Positions 1 through 9,062 of a stretch of 64,000 nt of DNA are shown one piece after another (the stretch's first letter is position 1; each line of letters opens with the position of its first letter). The stretch comes from Lachnospiraceae bacterium (lineage in GTDB: Bacteria > Bacillota > Clostridia > Lachnospirales > Lachnospiraceae), in assembly GCA_017484135.1 (NCBI GenBank), contig JAFUTQ010000070.1:1-64000 (forward strand). The letters are read 5' to 3'. The position numbers and the translations under genes were made by a program. The notes under the pieces were generated by a model. It saw nothing but the letters and a program-made list of their open reading frames with translations, did not search any database and had not been told where the DNA came from.

Positions 1-198
1 AATCTCCTGGGGTATCATGCGGACGTACACATGGGCAGTCCAACCTGCATAAACCGAACGGCTGCGAATGGAGGGCTGGCTGACTGGCTTTACTACGGAC
101 GCCAATGGGTCCAAGGAGAACACCGTCACACCAATGCCCACTCATTATACAGCTTAAGCAACGGAATGGTTAGTCCTTTCTGGCTGAAAGGTATCTAA
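1..198 (+). CDS. 3' end of an unidentified gene (partial)
   Basis: Frame 1 is open from the first base of the window for 65 codons to a TAA at 196-198. The stretch is rich in Gly, Asn, His, Tyr and Trp and ends SPFWLKGI. I do not recognise the family. The composition resembles the C-terminus of a surface or phage structural protein, but this is only an impression. It ends about 30 bp before the next ORF. It could be a chance open frame, though the length without a stop up to the window edge favours a real gene end. Confidence 0.35.
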   Translation, partial: NLLGYHADVHMGSPTCINRTAANGGLADWLYYGRQWVQGEHRHTNAHSLYSLSNGMVSPFWLKGI

Positions 199-229
199 CC
201 ACCACAAATACATTATAGGAGGAATACAG

Positions 230-541
230 GTGGGCTGGTCCAATCCATGTTTTGAAATATGGATGTATGCATATTTCGGATCCATGCCGGTAATTCGGGA
301 TTCTTGGTCTTGCTGTTCTGATTTTGGACGAGTATATGAAAACAAGACTGGACAGACGTATTCCAAAGCCGATGAACAGATGTATGGAAAACTCTGCAAA
401 GCTGGTGACGAGGAAAAAGCAATTCAGATAGCACAGGAGAAGCTGGAGCAGTGTAAAAGAGAAGGCAAAATAAAGCCATCAGAGATGTGCCCCTGTACGA
501 CGGTGCATGAACTGGTGGGAGAGCTGAAAAGAAAAATATAA
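230..541 (+). pseudogene. RloB-family abortive infection protein, C-terminal fragment
   Basis: A 103-residue ORF begins with a GTG that has an AGGAGG seven bases upstream. It opens with SNPCFEIWMYAYFG and ends in TTVHELVGELKRK. These resemble the C-terminal part of RloB proteins (SNPCFELWLLLHF and a TTVH..V..L tail), the partner of the RloA AAA ATPase in restriction/abortive-infection loci. The N-terminal half of the family is missing and the preceding bases belong to an unrelated frame, so I read it as a truncated gene that has kept a usable start. No RloA-like ATPase is present nearby. Whether the stub is translated is unknown. Confidence 0.55.
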
Positions 542-675
542 ATTGTATTAATTGAAAAAGCTGCTTACGGGGGCAAAAGAAGAAAGCACATTAAATTTTT
601 ACCGGAACGCCGGGTACAACAGCTCGGATAAGACTGCGTTTATTCAATGGATCGACAGGTAGGAGGGAAAACGAT

Positions 676-1272
676 ATGACAAAAGTATATTTTGTGCGTC
701 ATGCTCAGCCGGAGCATGCATGGGAGGAAGATCGAACAAGACCTTTGACGGCAGAAGGGAAAAAAGACTCAGAGATAGTATTGGAGTTTTTCAAAGGAAA
801 CAATGTGGATGTATTTTACTGTAGTCCGTATAAACGGAGTATAGATACGATTGCCGATACGGCAGCGTTTTTCGGTAAAGAAATATATACGGATGAGCGT
901 TTAAGAGAACGAGAAAAGGGAACAAATGGTAATCACTATGGGATGTTTGAGAAACGCTGGGCGGATCATAATTATCACGAGGATGGCGGCGAATCTCTTG
1001 CAATGGTGCAGAGCCGCAATATAGAAGCCCTCAGCCGGATTTTAGCCGAGAATGAAAATAAATCAATCGTTGTTGGAACGCATGGAACTGCACTCAGCAC
1101 GATACTAAATTTTTATGATGACAGCTTTGGGTGTGAGGATTTTCTGAGGATCATTGACTGGATGCCATATATTGTAGAATTAGATTTTGAGGGAGATAAG
1201 CTCATCGGAAAATATGAGCACTGTTATGTGGAAAAAGAATTCAAAGGAAACGAGCGTGCAGATAAGAAATAA
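676..1272 (+). CDS. Histidine phosphatase superfamily protein
   Basis: A 198-residue cytosolic protein. The N-terminal FVRHAQPEH carries the RH signature of the histidine phosphatase (phosphoglycerate-mutase-like) superfamily, in which that histidine is phosphorylated. Later VVGTHGTALS supplies the second catalytic histidine, and SPYKRSIDT is the conserved Arg-containing segment that holds phosphate. Length and motif order fit the small phosphatase branch rather than glycolytic mutases. The substrate cannot be told. The start has AGGAGG nine bases upstream. It is followed by the promoter and operator of the MerR-type gene, so it is probably a transcript of its own. Confidence 0.85.
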   Translation: MTKVYFVRHAQPEHAWEEDRTRPLTAEGKKDSEIVLEFFKGNNVDVFYCSPYKRSIDTIADTAAFFGKEIYTDERLREREKGTNGNHYGMFEKRWADHNYHEDGGESLAMVQSRNIEALSRILAENENKSIVVGTHGTALSTILNFYDDSFGCEDFLRIIDWMPYIVELDFEGDKLIGKYEHCYVEKEFKGNERADKK

Positions 1273-1291
1273 AATAATTGTAAATTTGTAC

Positions 1292-1325
1292 TTGACCCTG
1301 CCCTTAGGGCAGGGCTTTTCATATT
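1292..1325 (+). promoter_or_regulatory. MerR-type promoter with palindromic operator
   Basis: A -35-like TTGACC at 1292-1297 runs into the perfect inverted repeat CCCTGCCC-TTA-GGGCAGGG (1296-1314), followed by TTTTCATATTC where a -10 would lie. MerR-family regulators bind such dyads inside promoters with an over-long (19-20 bp) spacer, and a MerR gene starts 50 bp downstream, so autoregulation is likely. The GC stem followed by CTTTT could also act as a weak terminator for the upstream phosphatase gene. Confidence 0.6.
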
Positions 1326-1375
1326 CATATAGAAAGCTGCAGCTTCTGCAATCGATCAGAAAGGAAGATGTTCAT

Positions 1376-2563
1376 ATGAGTACAAAGAAAGATTATTTTA
1401 CCAGTGGGGAATTAGCAAAAATGTCGGGAGTATCCTATAAGACGATTCGATATTATGTGGAAAAAGGATTACTCCGGCCGGAAAAAATGACGGAGAGCGG
1501 TTATAAATTATTTGGGGAAAGCAGCGTTCGTGACTTAGAGAAAATCATAATGTTGAAATATCTGGATTTTGACTTAAATGAGATAAAACGGATGCTGCAT
1601 GAGGGAAATGAAAAGCTATCCTTTGAAAAGCAGGAGCAATTACTCAAGGAAAAAATGGTACATCTTGATGAGGTACAAAAAGTAGTCAGAGAAATAAGAC
1701 AGCTTTCCGGAGATGATCAGTGGGAAAAAATGCTGGAAATCATGCAAATGTCATCCAGAAAAGAGGAGATTCAAAAGCAGTATATTCAAAGCGATAATTT
1801 AGAGTCGCGAATTAATATTCATGCCTATAGTACCTCGAAGGAAAGCTGGTATGAGTGGCTGTTTCAGAAATTCGAATTGGCAGAGGGGATGAAGGTGCTT
1901 GATGTAGGGTGTGGAAATGCGGCAGTATGGGCAGCTATGTATGCACAGATACCAAGCGGCGTAAACGTTATGCTGCTCGATGGCTCGGCGGCAATGCTTG
2001 CGGCTGCAAGGGAAAATCTTATGCCCTATAAAAATGACTTTGAGAAGCGAAATATAAAATTTACATATCGGGAGATGAATGCCTGCGAGCTTTCTTTGAA
2101 AGGGGCGTATCATAGGATCATGGCCAATCACATGTTGTATCATATTCCCGACCAGGACAGAGTCGTTCTGTTAAAAACAATGGCGGGGCTGCTGGAGGAT
2201 GGCGGAAGATTTTTGGCCTCCACAGTAGGACGCAATCATATGAGAGAAATTTTTGAACTCATGGCAACATTTGATCAGCAGGCGGGAGCACCGGTATGGA
2301 TGTCGGAGGGATTTTGCCTTGAAAACGGGCAAGACCAGTTGATACCGTATTTTTCCCATGTAAAGGTTTTCGAGCAGAAGAATGATTTGCTTGTGCCAAA
2401 TCCCATGGCGGTGTACAATTATCTCAGATCATTGCCGGGGGACATTCATCAAATAACAGTAAAAAATGAGTCACGGCTAAAGAAATATTTACGGGAAATC
2501 ATTTCAGAAGAAAAGCCGTTATTTATTCAAAAGAAGACAGGAGTTTTTCTTGCATGGAATTAG
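1376..2563 (+). CDS. MerR-family regulator fused to a SAM-dependent methyltransferase
   Basis: A 395-residue protein read from the ATG at 1376 (AGGAAG upstream). An in-frame ATG 189 bases earlier would overlap the phosphatase gene and lacks conserved sequence. Residues about 8-75 form a MerR winged helix (SGELAKMSGVSYKTIRYYVEKGLL), followed by a coiled linker to about 140. From about residue 173, VLDVGCGNAAVW is the SAM-binding motif I of a class I methyltransferase. MerR sensors normally end in an effector-binding domain; here an enzyme takes that place. A plausible role is ligand- or methylation-coupled control of its own promoter, but the substrate is unknown. Confidence 0.85.
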   Translation: MSTKKDYFTSGELAKMSGVSYKTIRYYVEKGLLRPEKMTESGYKLFGESSVRDLEKIIMLKYLDFDLNEIKRMLHEGNEKLSFEKQEQLLKEKMVHLDEVQKVVREIRQLSGDDQWEKMLEIMQMSSRKEEIQKQYIQSDNLESRINIHAYSTSKESWYEWLFQKFELAEGMKVLDVGCGNAAVWAAMYAQIPSGVNVMLLDGSAAMLAAARENLMPYKNDFEKRNIKFTYREMNACELSLKGAYHRIMANHMLYHIPDQDRVVLLKTMAGLLEDGGRFLASTVGRNHMREIFELMATFDQQAGAPVWMSEGFCLENGQDQLIPYFSHVKVFEQKNDLLVPNPMAVYNYLRSLPGDIHQITVKNESRLKKYLREIISEEKPLFIQKKTGVFLAWN

Positions 2564-2732
2564 GGGCAAAAGATATTGTTGGACATTCCATATCAAACTA
2601 ATATTAATATTGAAATGAATAAATATTCATGTTGGCTTAAGCTAATAATTTTGCAGTCCGAGGTGTAAAAAACAGTATAACGTTTATAAAAACAGATCGA
2701 AGAATAAAACTGATGAAACAGAGGAATAAGAT

Positions 2733-3758
2733 ATGAAACAGAAAGATAAGAAGATACAAATCAGAAACAGTACGGTTGATTTTCTCGTGTTTACAAAAGA
2801 CGCTCACGAGGAAGGAATCGAAGTCCGTGTACAGGATGGTACGGTATGGCTGACACAAAAGGCTATTTCCGAATTATTTGATATTGACAGAAGTGTTGTA
2901 AATAAGCATTTGAAGAACATATATGAAAGCGGCGAATTGGACAAAAATTCAACTTATGCAAAATTTGCACAAGTTGCCGACAATGGTAAGACCTATCAAT
3001 ACAAGTTTTATTCTTTACCGGCAATCATCGCCGTTGGATATCGCACCAATTCCGAAAGAGCAACTCAATTCCGTCAATGGGCGACAAAAATACTCGATAC
3101 CTTTACAAGACAGGGATATGTTCTTGATAAGGACAGGTTGATTAACGGGCAGATATTTGACGAGGACTACTTTGATCACTTGATTTCCGAGATTCAGGAA
3201 ATCAGAGCGAGCGAGAGACGGTTTTATCAAAAGATTACCGATATTTATGCTACTGCCGTAGATTACTCTTTAGATAGTCAGATTACAAAGGATTTCTTTG
3301 CAACAGTACAAAATAAGATGCACTATGCCGTTCACGGAAATACTGCGGCAGAAATCATCGTTGGCAGGGCAGATCACACGAAAGAACACATGGGTCTGAC
3401 AGTATGGAAGGGCGCTCCCAAAGGAAAAATTGTCAAAGCAGATGTATCAATAGCGAAGAATTATTTATCGTCCGATGAAATGCAGGAATTAAATGAAATT
3501 GTCACAATGTATCTTGACTATGCTACCCGACAGGCTCGCAGACACATTCCAATGACGATGGCGGATTGGGCTTCAAAGCTGGACGCTTTTTTGCGTTTTA
3601 ATGACGCAGAGATATTGGAAGATAAAGGCAAGGTTACTGCTGCCATAGCGAAAGCATTTGCTGAAAGTGAATTTGAAAAATACAGAGTTATTCAAGATCG
3701 TTTATATCAAAGTGATTTTGATAGGTTAATGTCAGAAACAGAAAATAATAATGGATAA
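2733..3758 (+). CDS. RhuM-family protein
   Basis: 341 residues. The segment VWLTQKAISELFDIDRSVVNKHLKNIYESGELDKNS, followed by YRTNSERATQFRQWATKIL, is typical of the RhuM family, named from a Salmonella pathogenicity-island gene and common on mobile elements. The N-terminal part looks like a DNA-binding helix-turn-helix. The biochemical function is not established. It stands alone with 170 bp of AT-rich DNA upstream, and the response regulator starts 90 bp downstream. Its presence next to an RloB remnant suggests the left end of the window is accessory DNA. Confidence 0.85.
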   Translation: MKQKDKKIQIRNSTVDFLVFTKDAHEEGIEVRVQDGTVWLTQKAISELFDIDRSVVNKHLKNIYESGELDKNSTYAKFAQVADNGKTYQYKFYSLPAIIAVGYRTNSERATQFRQWATKILDTFTRQGYVLDKDRLINGQIFDEDYFDHLISEIQEIRASERRFYQKITDIYATAVDYSLDSQITKDFFATVQNKMHYAVHGNTAAEIIVGRADHTKEHMGLTVWKGAPKGKIVKADVSIAKNYLSSDEMQELNEIVTMYLDYATRQARRHIPMTMADWASKLDAFLRFNDAEILEDKGKVTAAIAKAFAESEFEKYRVIQDRLYQSDFDRLMSETENNNG

Positions 3759-3850
3759 ATACAACGCCCTATCCACACCATTTGGTCGGTTGCCTGCCTT
3801 ATGGTACACCTAAAACACAGGGCTTTCAAAGACGAATTTGTGAGGAAGAT

Positions 3851-4552
3851 ATGATACAGACAGCGGTATGTGATGACGAAAAAAGAGTGCTTGATGAAAT
3901 TTGTAATAAGGTGCAGAATGCATTTGCGGACATTAACTGTCCGGCAGAGATTTTCAAAACGTACAAGCCGTTTGAATTGGTCGAGCATATTAAGAAAAAC
4001 ACGATAGATGTACTGTTTCTGGATATTGATATGCCGAGCCTGAGCGGAATGGACATTGCGCAGTTTTTGATGGACAGCGGCGCCAATACCTTACTTGTGT
4101 TTGTGACGAGCCATGACGCGCTTGTGTATCAGTCGTTTCGGTATCATCCCTTTGGGTTTATCCGAAAAAGCTATTTTGACGAAGAAATCGGCTCCGTCGT
4201 TAAGAGCGTTGTGGGCGAGTGGCAAAAAAGAAATGAACACTTCGGCTTCAAGACCAACGAGGGCTTTTTCAAGGTTCCGTTTGCGGATATCCTTTACTTT
4301 GAGTCGGAGTCCAACTACATCAATTTATATTGTATTGACAATCAATTCAAATTCCGCAGAACGATTACCTCACTTGAAAATGAGCTTTCAGCAAAAGGTT
4401 TTATCAGAACGCACAAAGGCTTTCTTGTCAATCAGCAGCATATTTTCGCTATAAAAGGCGACGATATTAAGTTGAGCAACAATCAGCTTTTGCCGATTGG
4501 CAGGACGAACCGCGAGAGCGTTAAGAAAAAGATATTGAGGTACATGAGATGA
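3851..4552 (+). CDS. LytTR-family response regulator
   Basis: 233 residues from the ATG at 3851 (GAGGAAG six bases upstream; an in-frame ATG at 3782 would add a non-conserved leader). The receiver domain has the acidic pair DDE near residue 7 and the phospho-acceptor in LFLDIDMPSLSG (about residue 56). The C-terminal LytTR DNA-binding domain runs from about 135 to the end (ESNYINLYC, RTHKGFLVNQ). The stop overlaps the kinase start by four bases, so the two are translationally coupled. The exporter genes that follow are the obvious regulon. Codons ending in C or G are more frequent here than in flanking genes, which suggests the 3.8-8.9 kb block was acquired together. Confidence 0.9.
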   Translation: MIQTAVCDDEKRVLDEICNKVQNAFADINCPAEIFKTYKPFELVEHIKKNTIDVLFLDIDMPSLSGMDIAQFLMDSGANTLLVFVTSHDALVYQSFRYHPFGFIRKSYFDEEIGSVVKSVVGEWQKRNEHFGFKTNEGFFKVPFADILYFESESNYINLYCIDNQFKFRRTITSLENELSAKGFIRTHKGFLVNQQHIFAIKGDDIKLSNNQLLPIGRTNRESVKKKILRYMR

Positions 4553-5274
4553 GCAGATACAGTAAGCTGAAAGAGGACTACGAAAAGCTTGAAAAGGACT
4601 ATACCGCCGAGGTGGCGAAGAATCTCGACCTGCAATATCAGTATGACGCCTTGCAGGCAGAGTATCAGAACAGCCGCAATCAGCAGCAGGAAATTGAACG
4701 TCTGCATGAAAACACACGCAGTCTCAAGCATGATATGAAGAACCATATTCTGGTTATCGCCTCACACCTCAATAGCGGTGAGATTGACGAGGCGAAGGAC
4801 TATCTGTCTGTTGTGCTCGACAACCTCAACCGCGTGTATTCGTACATTCAAACAGGCAACTCTGTGCTGAATTATATCATTAACTCAAAGCTCGAATATG
4901 CACAGCAGAATGGTATTCAGTTTAAGGCAGAAATCGAAAACTTGCCTTTTGCCAAAATGGGCAGCGTGGATTTTTCGGCGGTGCTGAGCAACGCGCTCGA
5001 CAATGCCGTTGAAGCGAGTATGCACGCGGCTGAGAAATTTATCTATGTGTCCATTCAGAAAAAGCGCGGCTACGACACCGTTACGGTTAAAAATAAAATT
5101 GACCAATCCGTACTTGAAACAAATCCCGATTTGCGATCCACAAAGGCAGAGAGCGAAACGCACGGCTACGGTGTAAAGCAAATTAAAGCCATTACCGAAA
5201 AATATGACGGAATGGTTGATATCTACGAGGAGAACGGAATGTTTTGTATTAATATTATGATTCCGTCGGAATAG
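4549..5274 (+). CDS. GHKL sensor kinase without a membrane domain
   Basis: 241 residues. The first 50 are a charged coiled coil, then SLKHDMKNH (His61) is the phospho-acceptor segment of AgrC/CitA-like kinases, and SVDFSAVLSNALDNAVEAS is the N box of a GHKL ATPase; HGYGVKQIK is the G box. Related kinases carry six or more N-terminal membrane helices and these are entirely absent. It may sense a cytosolic signal, work through an exporter subunit, or be a natural truncation. It overlaps the regulator gene by ATGA and ends at a strong terminator. Confidence 0.88.
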   Translation: MSRYSKLKEDYEKLEKDYTAEVAKNLDLQYQYDALQAEYQNSRNQQQEIERLHENTRSLKHDMKNHILVIASHLNSGEIDEAKDYLSVVLDNLNRVYSYIQTGNSVLNYIINSKLEYAQQNGIQFKAEIENLPFAKMGSVDFSAVLSNALDNAVEASMHAAEKFIYVSIQKKRGYDTVTVKNKIDQSVLETNPDLRSTKAESETHGYGVKQIKAITEKYDGMVDIYEENGMFCINIMIPSE

Positions 5275-5277
5275 TTG

Positions 5278-5310
5278 ACAGCGCCGCAGCGAATGCTGCG
5301 GCGCTGTTTG
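5278..5310 (+). terminator. Rho-independent terminator after the kinase gene
   Basis: A perfect 13-bp stem (ACAGCGCCGCAGC / GCTGCGGCGCTGT) with a four-base GAAT loop sits four bases after the kinase stop and is followed by TTGT. It separates the two-component transcript from the exporter genes, although the short T tract may allow read-through. Confidence 0.75.
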
Positions 5311-5388
5311 TCACAGATTTGGGGCAGCTTATCCCACGCGCATTGATTTTTAACGAAATCGTTGTAAAATAAAAATCAGGTGAAGCAA

Positions 5389-6354
5389 ATGATTGTCATG
5401 AAAAACGTAACCAAAGCCTTTCCAAGCGGTATTACCGCCGTAAATGATATTTCGCTGCATATCGCAAAGGGCGAAACAGTCGGGTTGATTGGTGCGAACG
5501 GCGCAGGCAAAACAACGCTGATTAAGCTGATATGCGGTCTGTACCTGCCGACGAGCGGTTACATTAGAGTATTCGGCGAAAATCCCTTCGACAGAAAAAC
5601 GAAAGCATCAAACATCGGCATGGTGACAGGTCAGGTAATCACCGACGGCTACAACTATCACTTTGGGCATGGCAGTTCCTTGTTGCAGGACGATTTGTCG
5701 TTGGATTTGAATATGGAGTTGATTAAAAATATTTACCGGATTTCCACCGATTTATACAGGCAGCGTCTGAAAAAGCTCCTGCCTAAATTCGATTTACAGG
5801 AACAGCTTCATTACCGCGTCAGCCAGCTTTCGCTCGGTCAGCGAATGAAAGCCGAGGTTGCGGCAGTACTGCTCTTTCAACCGGATTTGCTGATACTGGA
5901 CGAGCCGTTTATCGGAATTGATGTGGTGGCAAAGGAAACCATACGCAAAATTTTGCAAGAGATTGTCAGCAAGCGGGAAATCACCGTCATTCTTACCACG
6001 CACAATGTAGAGGAGCTTGAAAAAATCTGTGACAGAGTTGTGTTGATCGACAGCGGCAAACTCGTGTATAACGGCAGCTTCGACAGGCTGAAAAAGTCGC
6101 ATATCGGACTAAACTGTATGCGGCTTCAATTTCAGGACACGCCGCCTGATTTGCAGGACTTTCCAATTGAGCGATACCAGATCGACAACAATATGCTTAC
6201 GCTCTACTATGACAACAGCGTGGTCAGCTCAAAGGACATTTCAGATTACCTGCTTTCTCACGGAAAAGTGAGTGATATATTAATTCAAAAACCTACCGTA
6301 GAAGAAATCATCAGGGAGCTTTACAAGGAGGGCAACAATGGAAGCGATAATTGA
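5389..6354 (+). CDS. ABC transporter ATP-binding protein
   Basis: 321 residues. I choose ATG 5389 because AGGTGA lies five bases upstream; a GTG at 5380 would overlap that site. The Walker A is GANGAGKT (about residue 39), the signature LSLGQRMK and the Walker B LLILDEPFIGID, followed by the H-loop TTH. The roughly 80-residue C-terminal extension is typical of ABC-2-type export ATPases. It overlaps the next ATPase gene by 17 bases. Two different ATPases beside two permeases suggest a hetero-tetrameric exporter, or that this ATPase has a separate partner. Confidence 0.88.
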   Translation: MIVMKNVTKAFPSGITAVNDISLHIAKGETVGLIGANGAGKTTLIKLICGLYLPTSGYIRVFGENPFDRKTKASNIGMVTGQVITDGYNYHFGHGSSLLQDDLSLDLNMELIKNIYRISTDLYRQRLKKLLPKFDLQEQLHYRVSQLSLGQRMKAEVAAVLLFQPDLLILDEPFIGIDVVAKETIRKILQEIVSKREITVILTTHNVEELEKICDRVVLIDSGKLVYNGSFDRLKKSHIGLNCMRLQFQDTPPDLQDFPIERYQIDNNMLTLYYDNSVVSSKDISDYLLSHGKVSDILIQKPTVEEIIRELYKEGNNGSDN

Positions 6355-7336
6355 TGTAAACAACCTGTGCAAGACGTTTAAAATTCACAAGCGCGGCACA
6401 GGCTTTAAGGGCGCGGTGAAGAATATTTTTCATCCAATCTACGAGTATAAAAAAGCAGTCAACGACGTAAGCTTTTCGATTGAAGAGGGGGAAATGGTCG
6501 GCTTTATCGGACCCAACGGCGCGGGAAAATCCACCACCGTCAAAATGCTTTCCGGCATTCTCTATCCCGACAGCGGCGATATCACCGTAGCGGGTTATGT
6601 TCCGCACAAGCAGCGCAAGGAATATGTAGCAAATATCGGCGTGGTGTTCGGTCAGAAGTCGCAGATTTCATGGGATTTATCGCCGCTCGACAGCTACGAG
6701 GTTATCAAGCATATTTATAAAATCCCCGATAAAAAGTATAAAGAAAATTTAGAGCGTTTTACGGAGCTGCTCGATATGGGCAAGTTTATTAACCAGCCTG
6801 TCCGTCAGCTTTCTCTCGGTCAGCGTATGCGCGCGGATATTGCCGCCGCGCTTCTGCACTCACCGAAGATTGTATTTTTTGACGAACCGACCATAGGTAT
6901 TGACGTCGTCGGAAAGGACAAAATCCGCAAATTTATCAAAACGCTCAACCGAACCGACAACATCACGATGATTTTCACCACACACGATATGCAGGATATC
7001 GAAAAGACCTGCGAACGCCTGATTATCATTGATGATGGCAAAAAGCTCTATGACGGCAGCTTGGAAAACGTGAAGAAGGGCTATGTTTCCTCGCGTATCA
7101 TCGAAGCGGAGTTTGAGAGCCTGCCGATTACGCTTGATTTGCCGGACACAGAGATTACCGATGTGGAGAACAACGCCATGAAAAAGCTGATTTCATTCAA
7201 TACGGATGAAGTCAGCGTGAACGATTTGATGACGGCGTTGATGAACACGCACAACATCAAGGATGTGAGTATCCGTGAGCCTGAGATAGACGCGATTATC
7301 CGCGACATCTACGAGGGCAAAATCGTGATGAACTGA
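6338..7336 (+). CDS. ABC-2 exporter ATP-binding protein
   Basis: 332 residues with an N-terminal region before the Walker A that includes FKGAVKNIFHPIYEYKKAV, characteristic of the COG4586-type ATPases that work with paired COG4587/COG3694 permeases. Walker A GPNGAGKST, signature LSLGQRMR, Walker B IVFFDEPTIGID, H-loop TTH are all intact. It starts inside the end of the preceding ATPase gene, and a permease gene follows within 8 bases, so this is one operon. The substrate is unknown; the family includes drug and viologen exporters. Confidence 0.88.
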   Translation: MEAIIDVNNLCKTFKIHKRGTGFKGAVKNIFHPIYEYKKAVNDVSFSIEEGEMVGFIGPNGAGKSTTVKMLSGILYPDSGDITVAGYVPHKQRKEYVANIGVVFGQKSQISWDLSPLDSYEVIKHIYKIPDKKYKENLERFTELLDMGKFINQPVRQLSLGQRMRADIAAALLHSPKIVFFDEPTIGIDVVGKDKIRKFIKTLNRTDNITMIFTTHDMQDIEKTCERLIIIDDGKKLYDGSLENVKKGYVSSRIIEAEFESLPITLDLPDTEITDVENNAMKKLISFNTDEVSVNDLMTALMNTHNIKDVSIREPEIDAIIRDIYEGKIVMN

Positions 7337-7343
7337 GGTGACT

Positions 7344-8132
7344 ATGAGTACATATCTTCAATTTGCGGTCATCAAATTCCGCAACAAAACGGCGTACCGC
7401 TTTGATTATCTGCTTGGCATCTTAAACACGCTGCTTTCGTTCGTGGTGTACTGGAGCATTTACAAGGCGCTTTACAGCGGGGCGAGCGAGGTAGACGGCG
7501 TGACCTTTTCAATGGTCACCACCAACTTTATCATCTCGCTCGGATTAAGCTCCGCTTTCCATAAAAACGAAATGTTTTTGCAGGACAAAATCAAGCAGGG
7601 CACGATTGCCAACGAGCTGTTAAAGCCCGTGAATTTTAAGCTGAGAATGTTGTTTGAGGACGTCGGCGAGGGTGCGTTTAATGTGGTGTTTCATTTTCTG
7701 CCGACGGTGGTCATTGCCGGGTTCTTTGCAAATCTCAGCGCACCGTCAAGTGTTTTGAATGTTTTGCTCTGCCTTGTCAGCGTGATACTCGGTTATATCG
7801 TCCTCTGGCAAATTAGCTTCATTGTGCAAAGCTGGTCGTTTTGGCTGTTCAGTGTTTGGGGCTTCATTACGATAAAAAACGTTTTTGTCAATATCCTGGC
7901 GGGCGCGTATATTCCGATGTGGTTTATGCCCGACTGGCTGAGAAGTGTCATTCGGTTCACGCCGTTTGATTCTATTTATTTCATGCCTGTTCAGCTTTAT
8001 CTCGGCGAATTGCAGGGCTGGGACATTCTGATAAACTTTGCAAGACAGCTCCTATGGATTGTGATTCTCTACGGAATCGGCGAGTTTAGTTGGCGCAAGG
8101 GTATTAAAAAGCTTGTGGTGCAGGGAGGTTAA
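7344..8132 (+). CDS. ABC-2 type permease (first of pair)
   Basis: 262 residues from ATG 7344, with GAGGTG just upstream; an in-frame GTG at 7338 lies inside that ribosome-binding site and is less likely. About six membrane helices are visible, with the charged N-terminal segment FAVIKFRNKTAYRFDYLLG typical of COG4587 permeases. It lies eight bases after the ATPase gene and three before its partner permease. It would form half of the membrane channel of the exporter. Confidence 0.85.
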   Translation: MSTYLQFAVIKFRNKTAYRFDYLLGILNTLLSFVVYWSIYKALYSGASEVDGVTFSMVTTNFIISLGLSSAFHKNEMFLQDKIKQGTIANELLKPVNFKLRMLFEDVGEGAFNVVFHFLPTVVIAGFFANLSAPSSVLNVLLCLVSVILGYIVLWQISFIVQSWSFWLFSVWGFITIKNVFVNILAGAYIPMWFMPDWLRSVIRFTPFDSIYFMPVQLYLGELQGWDILINFARQLLWIVILYGIGEFSWRKGIKKLVVQGG

Positions 8133-8135
8133 GCG

Positions 8136-8942
8136 ATGAAGGATATTATTTTACTGTTCTTTGCCTATGCAAAAACCGGACTGAAAACCCGTTTCCAATA
8201 TAAGCTTGATTCGGTTATTGCCACCTTGGCTGTTTTCCTGCGGGAAGCAGCGGGTATTATCGCAATGTACCTCGCCCTGCTGAAATTCGACACCATTAAC
8301 AATTGGAACATTGACGAGCTGCTGTTCCTGTTCAGCTTGATTTTCATTACCTATGGCATTTTCATTGTGTTCTTTATGGCGCTGCGCGACTTCTCCGATT
8401 GGATTAAGCACGGCGACTTTGACCGTGTGATGCTGCGCCCGCGCGGACTGCTGACGCAGCTTGTCCTTTGCGGAGCGGATTGGCTGGCGGCGTTCGGTCA
8501 CGGCGCGCTCGGAATTATTCTGTTTATTAGCTCTGCAAACCGGGTAGGAATTCAGTGGAATTTCGGCATGGCGATATATTACATCGTTATCGTGATTGGC
8601 GGCGTGCTGATTCAAGGTGCGGTGTTCCTGTTCTTCTCCGCTATCAGTTTTTATGTGGTAGAAACGAATAGTCTAAAAGAGATTTTTTACTGGAACATGC
8701 GCAAATTTGCAATCTACCCGCTGAGTATCTATAACAAGTTCATTCAGTCCATCTTGATTTTTGTCGTACCGTTTGCGTTCGTCAATTACTTTCCCGCACA
8801 GTTTTTCCTGCGCAAGGCGGATATGGCGGCATACCCCGAATGGCTGATGTATATCTCTCCGGTTGTCGGTGTAGGGCTGTATGTTCTTGCCTATGTGTTC
8901 TGGAGATTTAGCTTGAGGTATTATAAGAGTACGGGAAATTGA
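8136..8942 (+). CDS. ABC-2 type permease (second of pair)
   Basis: 268 residues, about six membrane helices. The cytosolic segment ALRDFSDWIKHGDFDRVMLRPRG is characteristic of the COG3694 permease family, in which an amphipathic helix contacts the ATPase. GGAGG in the end of the preceding gene serves as ribosome-binding site. It is the last gene of the exporter operon; about 120 bp without an obvious terminator follow before the cupin gene. Confidence 0.85.
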   Translation: MKDIILLFFAYAKTGLKTRFQYKLDSVIATLAVFLREAAGIIAMYLALLKFDTINNWNIDELLFLFSLIFITYGIFIVFFMALRDFSDWIKHGDFDRVMLRPRGLLTQLVLCGADWLAAFGHGALGIILFISSANRVGIQWNFGMAIYYIVIVIGGVLIQGAVFLFFSAISFYVVETNSLKEIFYWNMRKFAIYPLSIYNKFIQSILIFVVPFAFVNYFPAQFFLRKADMAAYPEWLMYISPVVGVGLYVLAYVFWRFSLRYYKSTGN

Positions 8943-9062
8943 TTTTAAGGAACCGGAAACCATACACCGCATTACGGCGGGCAGCGTTGTATGATTGATT
9001 CGCACATTTTCACCGTCGTTTCATATCATAAATCATAGTAAAAATATGACAGAGGTTATGAT

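Noticed and set aside
1187-1375. N-terminal extension of the MerR fusion gene
   Set aside because: It overlaps the phosphatase gene, passes through the operator and has no homologous sequence; the start at 1376 has a ribosome-binding site.
8151-8615. 154-codon minus-strand frame in the second permease gene
   Set aside because: Hydrophilic complement of membrane helices; typical shadow.
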